This document shows positions 38,081-48,329 of a stretch of DNA of 64,000 nucleotides, piece after piece. Positions within the stretch are counted from its first letter, which is position 1. Each line of letters starts with the position of its first letter. The position numbers and the translations under genes are program-made. The stretch comes from Marinobacter piscis (lineage in GTDB: Bacteria; Pseudomonadota; Gammaproteobacteria; Pseudomonadales; Oleiphilaceae), in assembly GCF_007671655.1 (NCBI RefSeq), contig NZ_VCGX01000005.1, positions 1 to 64,000 on the forward strand, read 5' to 3'. The notes under the pieces are model-generated. The model searched no databases and was not told where the DNA came from. It was given only the letters and a program-made list of their open reading frames with translations.

Positions 38081-39766
38081 TTACATCTCTTCCGGTGCAC
38101 TGACACCCAGCAGGCCCAGGCCGTTCGCGATCACCTGGCGCACGGCCAGATAAAGGCTTACACGGGCATCACGCAGGGCCGTGTCTTCAATCAGCACCTT
38201 GTGGGCGTTGTAGTATGTATGAAACTGGCCCGCCAGATCCCGCAGATAATGCGACAAATGATGCGGCTCGCGCTGGGCGGCCGAGTTGGCGATCAGCTCC
38301 GGGTACTTCGCCAGCTGGTTTGCCAGGTCTTTCTCGGCATCCAGGGTGAGCAGCGAAAGATCTCCTGCACAGTCGTTAAACCCACGCTTAACGCCTTCGG
38401 CTTCCAGTTTGCGCAGCACACTGCAAATACGGGCGTGAGCATACTGAATGTAATACACCGGGTTTTCATTGGTCTGGGAGCGGGCCAGATCAATATCAAA
38501 GGTCAACTGGGAGTCGACCCTGCGAGCCGCCAGGAAAAACCGGGTGGCATCCCGGCCCACTTCATCAATCAGGTCGCGCACAGTAACGTAGCTGCCGGCC
38601 CGCTTGGAGATTTTTACTTCCTGCCCGGAGCGGGTCACCATCACCATCTGGTGCAGAACGTAATCCGGCCAGCCCTGGGGAATGCCGGCATTCAGAGCCT
38701 GCAGCCCGGCACGTACCCGGGTAATGGTGGAGTGGTGATCAGCACCCTGTTCGTTGATTACCGTGGTAAAGCCACGCTCCCATTTGTTCAGGTGATAAGC
38801 CACATCCGGCAGGAAGTAGGTGTAGCCCCCATCCTGCTTGCGCATCACCCGGTCTTTGTCATCGCCAAATTCCGTGGTTTTCAGCCATAGGGCACCGCCG
38901 TCTTCGTAGGTGTAACCATTTTCCTGCAGGCGCTTAACCACTGCCTCCACTCTGCCATCTTCATAGAGAGACGACTCCAGGAAGTACACATCAAACTCAA
39001 CGCCAAAGGCTTTCAGGTCTAAATCCTGTTCCCGGCGCAGGTAGGCTACGGCAAATGCCCGAATGGCATTCTGGTCATCCGGATCTGCTTTGGCAGTGAC
39101 CTCACGGTCGTCCGCAACCACGGTTTCGCCAGCCAGGTAGGCATTGGCCACATCGGTAATATAGGCGCCGCGGTAACCGTCCTCCGGCCAGCTCTCATCC
39201 TCGGGAGAAACGCCTTTTACCCGGGCCTGCACAGACAACGCCAGATTGTCGATCTGGGCGCCGGCATCGTTGTAGTAAAACTCACGGGTAACATCATAGC
39301 CGTTTGCTTCCAGCAGACGACACAGGCAATCGCCAATGGCCGCACCCCGGCCGTGGCCAACATGCAACGGCCCGGTAGGGTTGGCGGAAACAAACTCCAC
39401 CTGAACCTTCTTGCCCTGGCCAGCCTTATTGCGGCCGAACTGCTCCGCCTCATCCAGAATAGTGTTAACTATGCTGAACGCACTGGCGGTGCTCATGAAA
39501 AAGTTGATAAACCCTGGCCCGGCAATTTCCACCTTATCCACGGCATCGCTTGGTGGCAGGGCCGCCACCAGAGCCTCAGCCAGCTGTCGTGGCGGACACC
39601 CGGCTGCCTTGGCGGCAGCTAGCGCAATGTTACAGGCGTAATCACCGTGGGACTTATCCTTGGTGTTGCCCACCTGCGGTGTAAAAGCCTGGTCGGCTGG
39701 CAGAGTGCCTTCAGATTGAAGAGTTGCCAGTGCGGACTGGAGCAGATCGGATACGGTCTCTTTCAT
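38081..39766 (-). CDS. argS: arginyl-tRNA synthetase
   Basis: 561 residues, class I synthetase charging tRNA-Arg. The HIGH motif appears as HVGHGRG in [18 protein letters not shown]; the KMSKS loop is reduced to KISKRAG, as often in ArgRS. The N-terminal tRNA-binding domain and the C-terminal DALR anticodon domain (about 440-561, ending [15 protein letters not shown]) are complete. It is separated from the upstream lipoprotein gene by two terminators and reads into the SPOR gene 8 bases on. Confidence 0.97.
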   Translation of the reverse strand: MKETVSDLLQSALATLQSEGTLPADQAFTPQVGNTKDKSHGDYACNIALAAAKAAGCPPRQLAEALVAALPPSDAVDKVEIAGPGFINFFMSTASAFSIVNTILDEAEQFGRNKAGQGKKVQVEFVSANPTGPLHVGHGRGAAIGDCLCRLLEANGYDVTREFYYNDAGAQIDNLALSVQARVKGVSPEDESWPEDGYRGAYITDVANAYLAGETVVADDREVTAKADPDDQNAIRAFAVAYLRREQDLDLKAFGVEFDVYFLESSLYEDGRVEAVVKRLQENGYTYEDGGALWLKTTEFGDDKDRVMRKQDGGYTYFLPDVAYHLNKWERGFTTVINEQGADHHSTITRVRAGLQALNAGIPQGWPDYVLHQMVMVTRSGQEVKISKRAGSYVTVRDLIDEVGRDATRFFLAARRVDSQLTFDIDLARSQTNENPVYYIQYAHARICSVLRKLEAEGVKRGFNDCAGDLSLLTLDAEKDLANQLAKYPELIANSAAQREPHHLSHYLRDLAGQFHTYYNAHKVLIEDTALRDARVSLYLAVRQVIANGLGLLGVSAPEEM

Positions 39767-39814
39767 GCTGTGAGATGGCTCGGGTTAATAAAATGAGGAG
39801 GCGGCAAGCAAAAA

Positions 39815-39838
39815 CGCCCACCGGAAATTCGATGGGCG
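39815..39838 (-). terminator. terminator upstream of argS, second of two
   Basis: On the minus strand CGCCCATCG and CGGTGGGCG pair with one U-G wobble around a 6-base loop, and TTTTTG follows. It is a standard intrinsic terminator and lies between the lipoprotein gene and argS. Confidence 0.8.
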
Positions 39839-39867
39839 CTATTATCGCGGAAAGTGGTTTTGTAAGC

Positions 39868-39891
39868 AAAAAGCCCGGCGGTGCCGGGCTT
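39868..39891 (-). terminator. terminator of the repeat lipoprotein gene
   Basis: AAGCCCGGC and GCCGGGCTT form a perfect 9-pair stem with a 3-base loop, followed on the minus strand by TTTTTGC. It lies 19 bases after the lipoprotein stop codon. Confidence 0.88.
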
Positions 39892-39909
39892 ATTCAAAAG
39901 AGATGAAGG

Positions 39910-42900
39910 CTAGAACTGATACGTTTCTTTAATGTAGTCAGTTGCAGGTAGCGGAGCATCAGCCGGAGGTGTCACTGTTACAGACAGCTCTATATCCAGA
40001 GTTGTTTGCTCAATAATTGTAACTCCGCCTGATCCATCCGGAATTTCTATTTCTTCCACTGTCTCGGCTGGCCGTACCTTGGTACACGCGGTGTAGCCAG
40101 GACGAGCCAGCAAGCTGCTGCTAGAAGGGATAGAGTTGCTCGATGAGGCGTTGTTAATAAACTCGCCCTGAGTCAGCGAAAAGAGGATTCCTGTGCCAGA
40201 AGGCGGAGAGAATCTGTCAGTTTCATTTGGCAAATTAACCCAGGTAGTTGCGCAGTAGGTATTTGACTCTGGGTCAATGCTACCTCCGGCTGGGACTGTT
40301 CGTTCCATTAAAACCTGCACATTGTCGGAGCTAGACATCAGCATATTGGTGAACGCTTGGATTTCTCCGGTACCTGCAGGCTGTCCGCTGGCGTCAGCCT
40401 CGCGTCCGTGTGTGTATGCCTCAATTGTTGCAAACGTATCGTCGACATTAAGGCTTTCCCAAATCACCGTGCATCGGCCGTTATCATCAAGCACACACTC
40501 AGGATCGATAGACCCTTGGTCGGTTTTAAAGTTAACGATTGTATTGCCTCGGAGGCGGTTGCCGTTAACATCAGCAGCTAGCACTGTCAGCTCAACCTGT
40601 ATACCATTCTTCCCCGGCTGAGTGTCCGGAGCAAAGTTGCTAGTGCTAAGAGAGAACCGCTCTGCGAACGGCAGCTTTGAATTTACCGCAATTGGCGCAG
40701 AGTAAGTCTCCAAGTTCTCATGACTGGCGATGACTCGGAAGACACTATTTTGAGCGCCTTTTTTGGCTTTAACTGTAACGGTTACGAAACCGTCGTCATT
40801 AGTTTCGGCTATTGTAGGCGTTAGAGCGATTCCAGAAACTGCCGGATCATCCAGGCGGAACGAAACTTCTTTATTGGCGAGATTAGCTCCATTACCGTTT
40901 TTGTTTTTTAGCTGGAACTGTATGACTGAAGTGGACGTTCTATCCTCATAGGTTCCATCATACTCGCCCGGCGCAATTGAGTTGGGCTCGGGCTGGCTTG
41001 CAGTAAGGGAGTGCGCGACACTGTTTTTATCGAGGCTGATACTGGCTTTAGCTTTGGCTAAAGGACCATCAGAGCCTGTTAATGTTGCTTTAACGATGTC
41101 TTCTTTGACGGTTCCACATGTTTGTGCAGTGTAAAGTACCTCTGCGTATCCATTGCTCAATGAGAGGTTGGTGGCAGCAAAAGGACTATCAGACCCTACC
41201 ACACCTTCGCAAGTCGAGCTTAGTTCAACAGACAGGGGGATTCCTGTCAGTGGCTTTAGTGTATCTGCCTCATCCACAAGAGAGAGATAGAGTCTAGTTT
41301 GCGCACCAACTGGAAGGTCTGATGTTCGCGATTTACCGATTTCACCACGGGTAAATTCGCCGGTGTCAAAATGACCCAGTAGAAGAACTTGCTCGACTTT
41401 CGGAGAAATTTGGATAGGTACGGATGCGACTTCGTTGGTACCGGTGATTCGGCCATACAGCGTGTCAGTGCCAACGCAGCCTTGCGCACGGTAGGTACTG
41501 ATCAGCTCACCAGACTCTGTATTGCCTGTGCTCTCAATGGTAGCTAAGTCGGAATCGAGGCAGGTCGAGAAGAACTCGACAGAGCTTTGGAAGCCTGTTA
41601 GTTGCTCAATGAAAGTGCCGTTATCATCCACCTTAGCGATGACTGAGCGGATTTCGCTGGTTGGCTCAGGTTCTTTGTTGTAATCCAGTTGGGACCTGCT
41701 GGCAGCTAGACTGTCTGTGAATCGTCCTGACCCATCGTAAGAGCCTATAGCCAGCTTGGTGTCGGATACATTGATGTCGACGTTAGCCTTCAGTGTGTTC
41801 TCGCCATTAAGGAATACCACTACATTGTCGGTGCCCAAACAATCGGGTGAGGCATTATAGGTTGCCAGTATGGCGCCACTTTGTGTGCTATTCGTACCCG
41901 TTACAGATGCCCGGTTTGCGTCTATGCACATGGAGGTGAATTGAACATCGTAGGGTTTAGCACTTGCTGGCTCACCATCGATTTGGATATTGACAATCAG
42001 GTCGGTCGACGCCTCGCCGTCCGCATTCAGGGTCAGAGCTGGGTTAATGGCGCGGATTTTTCCGGATTGGAATTCTCCTTTGTCATCTAAGGAACCCACT
42101 TTAATGACAGGCTCAGGGGGCTGAACAATCGGAGTGTTGGTAAAGGTCACCTGTGCCAGCTTTTCACTGTCATCGTTCAGTTTGGCGAAGAGAGTGTCTT
42201 CGCCGACGCACTGGGGACCTGGGGTGTAGGTTGCGCGAATCTCTCCCGCTTCGGTAGAAATATCGCGATTGTCCATGGATGCCCAGCCAGAAGAGATACA
42301 GGCAGAGAAGAAGGAAACATTGTGTTCGAGACCGACTAGCGGACTATTGCTATTGTTCTGGTCAACAATTGAAAGGGTAACGCTTGCTTGTCCTTTTTCT
42401 TCATCACCGATAATAAGGCTGGTTGAAGGGGAGACCTCAATGCTGCCAGAAACAAAGTTGCCACCGGCGCCAGTTCCGATACTGGGATCAGTGGTCGGCT
42501 GAGGGTTTAGTTCAATGGGTAGAGACACCCGGACATCATCTGAGCCATTAAGTCTTGCTGTAATGACATCCTGGCCGCCACTACTTGTCAAACATGCTGG
42601 GGAAGCTGTGTATTGTGTGTACACAAAACCCTCCGAGCCAGAAACAGAAGGGGAGTTGAAGGAAGCATCACCTGCCACAGAGCAAATGGACGAGAAACTT
42701 ACGGAATTGTCGCTTTGCTTTATCAGATCACCGCTTTGAGGGTCGATGATACGAGTGTCAATGGTCGCGGTCTCGCCAACCGTCAGGCTGGAAGAGGTTG
42801 CCTGCAAAGGTGCCAGAGCTGCTTCGGGAGCCCAAGCTTGGTTTTGAAGCGTCACTACCGCTTCCGCCTGCAGGGTGACAGTGTCTGTTGTCAAAGTTGC

Positions 42901-45291
42901 GGTAATAACATCAATCTTGTCACTGAGAAGCTCAGCGCATTCTGCGGTTGGTGTGTATGCTGCAATGACTTTCCCCTGGCCGCCGGAAACATCGCTGGGA
43001 CTGATGCTTGCAACCCCCGAGTTTGTACAGATCGATTCAAAGGACACGCGATTGGTTTCGTCTTTAATGACTCCGAATGCATTCGAGGGGTCCACAATGG
43101 ATACGGATATCCCTGTGGTCTCTCCCGCCATCAGGGTGTCATCAATTACGGCGATTCGACCACCTCTGAAACTGACGAACGGGTCACTTGGTGTGGATGT
43201 AAAAGCACCAAAAGCAAGTTTTTGGGAGTCGCTTTGTGCCTCAAGTGTAACTTTCGTCTCTATATCGGTTAGGTCATTACCATTGAGTCGAGCTGTGATG
43301 ATATCTGAACCGCCATTGCTTACGCGACAAGCCTCTGTTGCGTTATAGGTGGCGAGCACTTTTCCCTCGGAGCCAGAAATAGTTGTTTGGTTGAAGCTAC
43401 CTTCACCGGAAACGGAGCATATCGATGAAAACGTAACTTTGTTTTCACTGTTTTTGATCAGATTTCCCTCTTGATCAACGATCTCTACGGCCAAGCTGGC
43501 GACATCTCCAACAGAAATGGTGTTGGGAGTGGCTACCAAATTGGCAAGCTGATTTTTTGGCGCAAGATCCTGGCTCTGAACTCTGATAGAGCCTTGAGCT
43601 GTCAGTTCACCCTCATTCGTGGATAGCGTTGCGGTTATTACATCCTCTCCATTAGGAGCCTCCGTAGCGCAGTCTTCGTTAGGGGTGTATTTTGTTAAAA
43701 TTGTGCCTTCAGAGCCGGATATTTCGCCCAAATCGAAGGTCGCGTAGCCAGATTTGCTGCAGACGGAAGAAAAAGAGACGCTGTGATCTTTGTTTCTAAC
43801 AAGAGCAAAGTTGTTGGAGGGGTCAACGATTGAAACCGAAATTCCCGTGGAGCTATTTGCAGTGATGCTGTTGTTGGGAATTGTAATTTCCTCAGGACGG
43901 AAGGTGCGTACTTCTTCTGAAGTTGCTGGGTCGATACTTATATCCAGCGCACCGAAGGCCAAATTGTTGGAGCTGGCTGGGTTCAGGACGGTGATATCCC
44001 AACTTGCCTCAGAAACAACTACTTCGCCGTCGAGAAGACGTGCGGTAATAGTATCTTTGCCATTGAAGGTGGGGGGGTGACAGGAGGCGGCTGCAGAATA
44101 AACACTGACTAACCGTCCTTCTTTTCCGCTGACCTTTTCAGGCTGGAATGTAGCCCAGTCAGAAGCACTGCACACGGATGAAAGCGCGACGGTATAGCCC
44201 GTATCTTTAAGAATGTCGCCAGTATCCGAGTTGATGATTTCCAGGGGGAGGGACAGCTCTTCTCCAACATTAATAGTCTTGGGGAGAGTGTCGGAGAATT
44301 GGAGGGCTGTCTTGCTCTTTGACAGTTTAACCTTGGTAATAGCCGTCACATCTTTGCTGTCGTTGAGGCGTGCAGTAATGATATCTTCATTTTCAGGCTT
44401 ACCGGCTAGGCATTCAGGGTCAGGATTGTAGCGGGTTTGTACCTTGCCTTCAGATATTGTGATTTCTGGTTTACTGAAGTTGGCTGAACCGGAGACAGAG
44501 CAAGTAGAGCTGAAAGTAATCTGGTTTTCACTTTCCTGAATGAGGTTTCTGTCAGCATCAACGAGAGAGACCCAGAGATTCACGCTGTCTTGATCGCCAC
44601 TCTCAACGGTAATAATGTCGCTTGGGAAACTGCGGCCGATCTCGTTCGGCTTGAAGGATTGAGGCTGCCCTTCATCGCCGAAGTAGCCGAGAGAAATCGC
44701 CGGTGTAGAAGACGAGTCCTGAGTTTCTAGAGTGACATCAATGGTACGGATGATGTCATCGCTGCCTTTAAAGCGGGCTGAAATAGTGTCTTTGCCCCCA
44801 AAATCTTTTAAGTTCTCCACACAACTGGGGCTTGGAGTGTAGGTGGTGAGCACATACCCTTCTGAGCCGGCCACTTCTTTGGGGCTAAATAATAATTCAC
44901 CTGGAGGCAGCGAATTTTCACAAACCGAGCCGAAGATAACGCTATTGCTGTTTGTTAATGCAGGGTTACCATCGGCGTCAAGAATTGTAACTCTAAGGGA
45001 GGCGGATTCTAATGTAGTTTCACCGAGTGTCAGGGTGAATTCGCCCTCTACGCCATCAGCTGAGATTGGGCCAAGCGAGTAGGTGGGAGAGGTGTTAGCA
45101 TTGCCTTCGCCGCCTGTGCTTCCGGAATCATTACCGTTATCCGGAGTCGAGTTGTCACCTGTGCCTGTGCTCGGCTTCGACTCATCGCCGCCAGTATCAA
45201 CAAGAGGCGTAGAATCATCATCCCCCCCACAAGCAGCCAAAAACATCGCCAACGATAACGCCGACGCACGCGCAAGAAATTTCCCTGACAT
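39910..45291 (-). CDS. giant Cys-patterned Ig-like repeat lipoprotein
   Basis: 1793 residues. A lipoprotein signal (FLARASALSLAMFLAAC, Cys21 modified, then GGDDD) and an Asp/Ser/Gly-rich linker to about 70 precede about eleven repeats of 105-145 residues. Most have the same core: V-x-FSS-(I/V)-CS, SGSEGKV-x-x-x-Y, a second Cys, then DxITARLNG. The two Cys per repeat suggest one disulfide each. Two repeat types alternate in the middle (one starting LAFGA.., one LA.L.AT..ISVG), as if two-domain units were duplicated. A Cys-free Big1-like domain and a 240-residue tail ending DYIKETYQF follow. It should sit on the outer membrane surface or in the periplasm as a rod, perhaps for adhesion. It separates argS from priA. 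Function unknown; not an autotransporter by sequence. Confidence 0.85.
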   Translation of the reverse strand: MSGKFLARASALSLAMFLAACGGDDDSTPLVDTGGDESKPSTGTGDNSTPDNGNDSGSTGGEGNANTSPTYSLGPISADGVEGEFTLTLGETTLESASLRVTILDADGNPALTNSNSVIFGSVCENSLPPGELLFSPKEVAGSEGYVLTTYTPSPSCVENLKDFGGKDTISARFKGSDDIIRTIDVTLETQDSSSTPAISLGYFGDEGQPQSFKPNEIGRSFPSDIITVESGDQDSVNLWVSLVDADRNLIQESENQITFSSTCSVSGSANFSKPEITISEGKVQTRYNPDPECLAGKPENEDIITARLNDSKDVTAITKVKLSKSKTALQFSDTLPKTINVGEELSLPLEIINSDTGDILKDTGYTVALSSVCSASDWATFQPEKVSGKEGRLVSVYSAAASCHPPTFNGKDTITARLLDGEVVVSEASWDITVLNPASSNNLAFGALDISIDPATSEEVRTFRPEEITIPNNSITANSSTGISVSIVDPSNNFALVRNKDHSVSFSSVCSKSGYATFDLGEISGSEGTILTKYTPNEDCATEAPNGEDVITATLSTNEGELTAQGSIRVQSQDLAPKNQLANLVATPNTISVGDVASLAVEIVDQEGNLIKNSENKVTFSSICSVSGEGSFNQTTISGSEGKVLATYNATEACRVSNGGSDIITARLNGNDLTDIETKVTLEAQSDSQKLAFGAFTSTPSDPFVSFRGGRIAVIDDTLMAGETTGISVSIVDPSNAFGVIKDETNRVSFESICTNSGVASISPSDVSGGQGKVIAAYTPTAECAELLSDKIDVITATLTTDTVTLQAEAVVTLQNQAWAPEAALAPLQATSSSLTVGETATIDTRIIDPQSGDLIKQSDNSVSFSSICSVAGDASFNSPSVSGSEGFVYTQYTASPACLTSSGGQDVITARLNGSDDVRVSLPIELNPQPTTDPSIGTGAGGNFVSGSIEVSPSTSLIIGDEEKGQASVTLSIVDQNNSNSPLVGLEHNVSFFSACISSGWASMDNRDISTEAGEIRATYTPGPQCVGEDTLFAKLNDDSEKLAQVTFTNTPIVQPPEPVIKVGSLDDKGEFQSGKIRAINPALTLNADGEASTDLIVNIQIDGEPASAKPYDVQFTSMCIDANRASVTGTNSTQSGAILATYNASPDCLGTDNVVVFLNGENTLKANVDINVSDTKLAIGSYDGSGRFTDSLAASRSQLDYNKEPEPTSEIRSVIAKVDDNGTFIEQLTGFQSSVEFFSTCLDSDLATIESTGNTESGELISTYRAQGCVGTDTLYGRITGTNEVASVPIQISPKVEQVLLLGHFDTGEFTRGEIGKSRTSDLPVGAQTRLYLSLVDEADTLKPLTGIPLSVELSSTCEGVVGSDSPFAATNLSLSNGYAEVLYTAQTCGTVKEDIVKATLTGSDGPLAKAKASISLDKNSVAHSLTASQPEPNSIAPGEYDGTYEDRTSTSVIQFQLKNKNGNGANLANKEVSFRLDDPAVSGIALTPTIAETNDDGFVTVTVKAKKGAQNSVFRVIASHENLETYSAPIAVNSKLPFAERFSLSTSNFAPDTQPGKNGIQVELTVLAADVNGNRLRGNTIVNFKTDQGSIDPECVLDDNGRCTVIWESLNVDDTFATIEAYTHGREADASGQPAGTGEIQAFTNMLMSSSDNVQVLMERTVPAGGSIDPESNTYCATTWVNLPNETDRFSPPSGTGILFSLTQGEFINNASSSNSIPSSSSLLARPGYTACTKVRPAETVEEIEIPDGSGGVTIIEQTTLDIELSVTVTPPADAPLPATDYIKETYQF

Positions 45292-45381
45292 TATTTAGTC
45301 TCCAGTTTCCGTTACAGCACAAGCCCAGAGCGGATGCTCACCGCGCTATGTTTGCAAGCTGAGGGGCTTTTACAGGCTAGG

Positions 45382-45404
45382 ATTATAGTTTGCGGAAAAT
45401 CATA
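45382..45404 (-). promoter_or_regulatory. candidate promoter of the repeat lipoprotein gene
   Basis: On the minus strand a perfect -10, TATAAT (45387-45382), and another, TATGAT (45404-45399), lie about 95-115 bases before the lipoprotein ATG in an A+T-rich gap. No good -35 accompanies them, so an activator may be needed. Confidence 0.35.
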
Positions 45405-45489
45405 GCATAGGTTGCTGATGTGTAATCTCTATTAGCATACATTTCTGCAACTCTTTGTAACACCGTGAAGTTCGACCCATTTTTGTAGT

Positions 45490-47664
45490 TCAGCCGGTTT
45501 CCTGCGGGTCTACATCAATCATCCATTTGGCGCCTTTGGGAAACCGCTTCTGTTCCAGTGTCTGGCAAATGCCGGTCAGCAGTTTGTTCAGGCGCATGCG
45601 GTTGTCTGTGTTCAGAACCAGTTGCGCTCTGTGTCTGTCGGCGCGGCGGGCGATAAGAGCGGGTAGTGGTCCCCAGGTTTCAATGCCAGGCACGTTGGTC
45701 AGCGGTTTTATGCTGTCCAGAATCTGCAGGCTCTGTTCCATGGTGTCGGCTTCGGCGCGGAAAATGGCCATGGCGCGGAAGGGTGGGAACTGACCGGATT
45801 CCCGCTCTTCAAGTAGCTGGTCGGCCATATCCAGATAGCGGCCATTGCACAGGGTTCGCAGCAGTGGGTGGTCGCTGTGGCAGGTTTGTACCACCACGTT
45901 GCCGGCTTTTGTACCGCGCCCGGCCCGGCCACTTACCTGCAGCAGTGTTTGCACCAGCTGTTCCGGTGCCCGGAAGTCGACGCTGAACAGGCCGCCGTCG
46001 GCGTTGATCACAACCACCAGGGTTACGTTGGGGAAGTCATGGCCTTTGGCCAGCATCTGGGTGCCCACAAGAATGCAGGGCTTGCCGGTGTTTACCTGTT
46101 CAAGAATGTTCTGAATGCTGCCTTTGCGCTGGGTGCTGTCGCGGTCTACCCGCACCACAGGCGTGTCGGGGAAACAGGAGGCAAGTATGTCTTCGGTGCG
46201 CTCTGTGCCCTGGCCCACGGGTTTGAAGGCGTCGCTCTTGCACTTGGGGCAGGTGTCGGTGGCCGGGGCCTGAAAATCGCAGTGGTGGCAGCGCATGGCC
46301 CGGTCACGGCGATGGTAGGTAAGGCGTGTGTCGCAACGTGGGCACTCAACCATGTGGCCACAGTCAAAACACATCATCACCGGTGCATAGCCACGGCGGT
46401 TTACAAACACCAGTGCCTGGTTGCCACTGTCCAGTGTTTGTTTCAGTGCCTTCAGGGCAGGGCGGGAGAGCCCGCCTTCCAGGGGGCGGCTGCGTATGTC
46501 CAGCAGGCTGATGGTGGGTGATTGTGCCTTGCCGGCGCGCTCTTCCAGCTTTATCAGCCGGTACTTGCCCGTCAGCGCGTTATGGTAAGACTCCAGAGAA
46601 GGCGTGGCCGAGCCCAGAATAACCGGGCACTGGTTCAGGTGCGCCCGGTATACGGCCACATCCCGGCCGGAGTAGCGAAAGCCCTCGCCCTGTTTGTAAG
46701 AGTTGTCGTGCTCTTCATCCACAATCAGGGTTTCAAGTGAGGTAAACGGAAGCAGTACGGCCGACCGAGTACCTATAAGAATAACCGGTTCACCGTTGCG
46801 GATTTTCAGCCAGGCGTTCAGGCGTTCGCTGTCGTTCAATGCGGAGTGCCACACCAGAATGCGTTCGCCAAAGTAGCGTTTGAAGCGGGCGACGGTTTGC
46901 GGGGTAAGGTTGATTTCCGGCACCAGTACCAGCGCCTGGCCATCGGAAGTCAGGTGCTGTTTAAGGTAGTGCAGGTAAATCTCGGTTTTGCCGCTGCCGG
47001 TAATGCCATATAGAAGGGAGGCGCTGAAGCCTTCCGCCGGTGTGGGTAATTGTTCCATGGCCTCGGTCTGGGCCGGGGATAATTCCGGGGCAGCTGTGGT
47101 GCTTGTGTATGTTTGCTGCCCGGGCAGGCTGGCTTCGGGCTTTGCCAGGCGCACCAGCTCTTTCTGGTGCAGGGCTTTGAGTTGCGCGCGGGTAAAGCCA
47201 GCTTTGGTAACGGCGCTGCTTTTAACGCCCTTTTCGTGTTGTGCAATCCAGTCCAGCAGGTTTTTCTGTTTGTAGGCGTTTGCGGGCAGGGCAGCGCTGC
47301 TGCCGCACGCCTGCCACCAGTCTTCTTGTTTTTCTGCTGCCGGGCGGCCGCGCCTTAAGGCTGGCGGCAGGGCGGTAAACAGGCACTCGCCCAGCGGGTG
47401 CTGGTAATAGTCACTGGCCCAGCTGAGAAGCCGGAAGGTTTCTTCCGGCAGTGCCGGCCAGTCTTCCAGTGCAGTCTGGATGGGTTTGAGGGTAATGCCC
47501 TGGGGCGGTTCAACCTCTGTTTCCACAACCAGACCGATGGCCTGCTGGCGCCCGAACGGGATTTTTACCCGCTGGCCGGGTTGCAGGGTGAGGCCTTCGG
47601 GCACAAGATAGTCAAAGAGCCGTCTGAGTGGCCGGTTCAGCGCAATTCGGGCTGTTGGTAGCAC
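45490..47664 (-). CDS. priA: primosomal replication helicase N'
   Basis: 724-residue superfamily 2 helicase that restarts stalled forks. Walker A is in LLYGITGSGKTEIYL (near 215), the DEEH box in LIVDEEHDNSYKQG, and helicase C follows. Zinc cysteines come in four CxxC pairs from CFDCGHMVECPRC to CHHC and CPKC (about 438-480). GTG start with GGGAG 6 bases upstream. It is divergent from rpmE across 214 bases, as in Pseudomonas; there priA lies next to argS, so the lipoprotein gene downstream is an insertion. Confidence 0.96.
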   Translation of the reverse strand: MLPTARIALNRPLRRLFDYLVPEGLTLQPGQRVKIPFGRQQAIGLVVETEVEPPQGITLKPIQTALEDWPALPEETFRLLSWASDYYQHPLGECLFTALPPALRRGRPAAEKQEDWWQACGSSAALPANAYKQKNLLDWIAQHEKGVKSSAVTKAGFTRAQLKALHQKELVRLAKPEASLPGQQTYTSTTAAPELSPAQTEAMEQLPTPAEGFSASLLYGITGSGKTEIYLHYLKQHLTSDGQALVLVPEINLTPQTVARFKRYFGERILVWHSALNDSERLNAWLKIRNGEPVILIGTRSAVLLPFTSLETLIVDEEHDNSYKQGEGFRYSGRDVAVYRAHLNQCPVILGSATPSLESYHNALTGKYRLIKLEERAGKAQSPTISLLDIRSRPLEGGLSRPALKALKQTLDSGNQALVFVNRRGYAPVMMCFDCGHMVECPRCDTRLTYHRRDRAMRCHHCDFQAPATDTCPKCKSDAFKPVGQGTERTEDILASCFPDTPVVRVDRDSTQRKGSIQNILEQVNTGKPCILVGTQMLAKGHDFPNVTLVVVINADGGLFSVDFRAPEQLVQTLLQVSGRAGRGTKAGNVVVQTCHSDHPLLRTLCNGRYLDMADQLLEERESGQFPPFRAMAIFRAEADTMEQSLQILDSIKPLTNVPGIETWGPLPALIARRADRHRAQLVLNTDNRMRLNKLLTGICQTLEQKRFPKGAKWMIDVDPQETG

Positions 47665-47878
47665 TGAGGGCTCCCTTATGGATTATACGGATGAGGCTGT
47701 AATCATGCGCCTGTAAGGCTTGCCTGCCAGAAAGATTGCAAGTAAGATTCGCGGTCTGTTTGCGGCAGGGCATGATTGTGCCCCGTCTTCTCCATTGATT
47801 CAAACATGCGGTGCCTGGCGCCCGGGCTTTTATAGGTGCCCCGTGATCAGGTAGCGGCATGACCCAAAGAGGTTCACC

Positions 47879-48100
47879 ATGAAAGAAGGTATTCACCCTA
47901 AGTACGCAGACATCACCGCAACCTGCTCCTGCGGTAATGTGCTCAAGACCCGTTCAACCGTTGGTCACGATCTGCAGCTGGATGTGTGCTCCCAGTGCCA
48001 CCCATTCTACACTGGCAAGCAGAAGGTTATGGATACCGGCGGCCGTATCGATAAGTTCCAGAAGCGTTTTGGTGGTCGTATTGGTGGTAAGAAAAGCTAA
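47879..48100 (+). CDS. rpmE: 50S ribosomal protein L31, zinc form
   Basis: 73 residues. [19 protein letters not shown] and [19 protein letters not shown] carry the four Zn cysteines (16, 18, 37, 40), so this is the zinc-type L31 rather than the ykgM-type replacement. AGAGG lies 7 bases before the ATG. It is a single-gene unit with its own strong terminator. Confidence 0.97.
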   Translation: MKEGIHPKYADITATCSCGNVLKTRSTVGHDLQLDVCSQCHPFYTGKQKVMDTGGRIDKFQKRFGGRIGGKKS

Positions 48101-48116
48101 TCTTACTGCAGAGTTT

Positions 48117-48144
48117 AAAAAAAGCGCCTGAGGGCGCTTTTTTT
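48117..48144 (+). terminator. rpmE terminator
   Basis: AAAAAAAGCGCC and GGCGCTTTTTTT pair around TGAG. The T-run makes it a clear intrinsic terminator, 16 bases after the rpmE stop. Confidence 0.93.
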
Positions 48145-48227
48145 GTTGCAGGCCCGGAAACAGCGCCTGGCTTCAGTTTATACGCAATAGGCCGTATTGA
48201 CTGATTAAAAATTGTTCGCTTTTGCCC

Positions 48228-48265
48228 TTGTCGTTTGTTCGAGAGCGCGCCATAATGGCGCGCTC
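48228..48265 (+). promoter_or_regulatory. malic enzyme promoter inside a palindrome
   Basis: TTGTCG (48228-48233) and CATAAT (48251-48256) are 17 bases apart, a good sigma-70 match. The -10 lies at the centre of a 23-base palindrome (48243-48265): arms GAGCGCGCC and GGCGCGCTC around ATAAT. A repressor could sit over the -10; alternatively this is a DNA or RNA hairpin. Transcription would start near 48263, about 67 bases before the malic enzyme ATG. Confidence 0.55.
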
Positions 48266-48329
48266 CTTCAGCTCGGCTATGTTCGTCTGAAGGCTATTTA
48301 CTTTAAATGTGACAAACGGAACAGTGGCA

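Noticed and set aside
39910..45291. RTX toxin, autotransporter or intimin/invasin
   Set aside because: No GGxGxDxxx nonapeptides, no C-terminal beta-barrel and no LysM or intimin barrel; the N-terminus is a lipoprotein signal.
47665..47878. rpmE promoter at TTGATT (47795) and TTTATA (47829)
   Set aside because: The hexamers are 28 bases apart, too far for a sigma-70 promoter, and no better pair was found.
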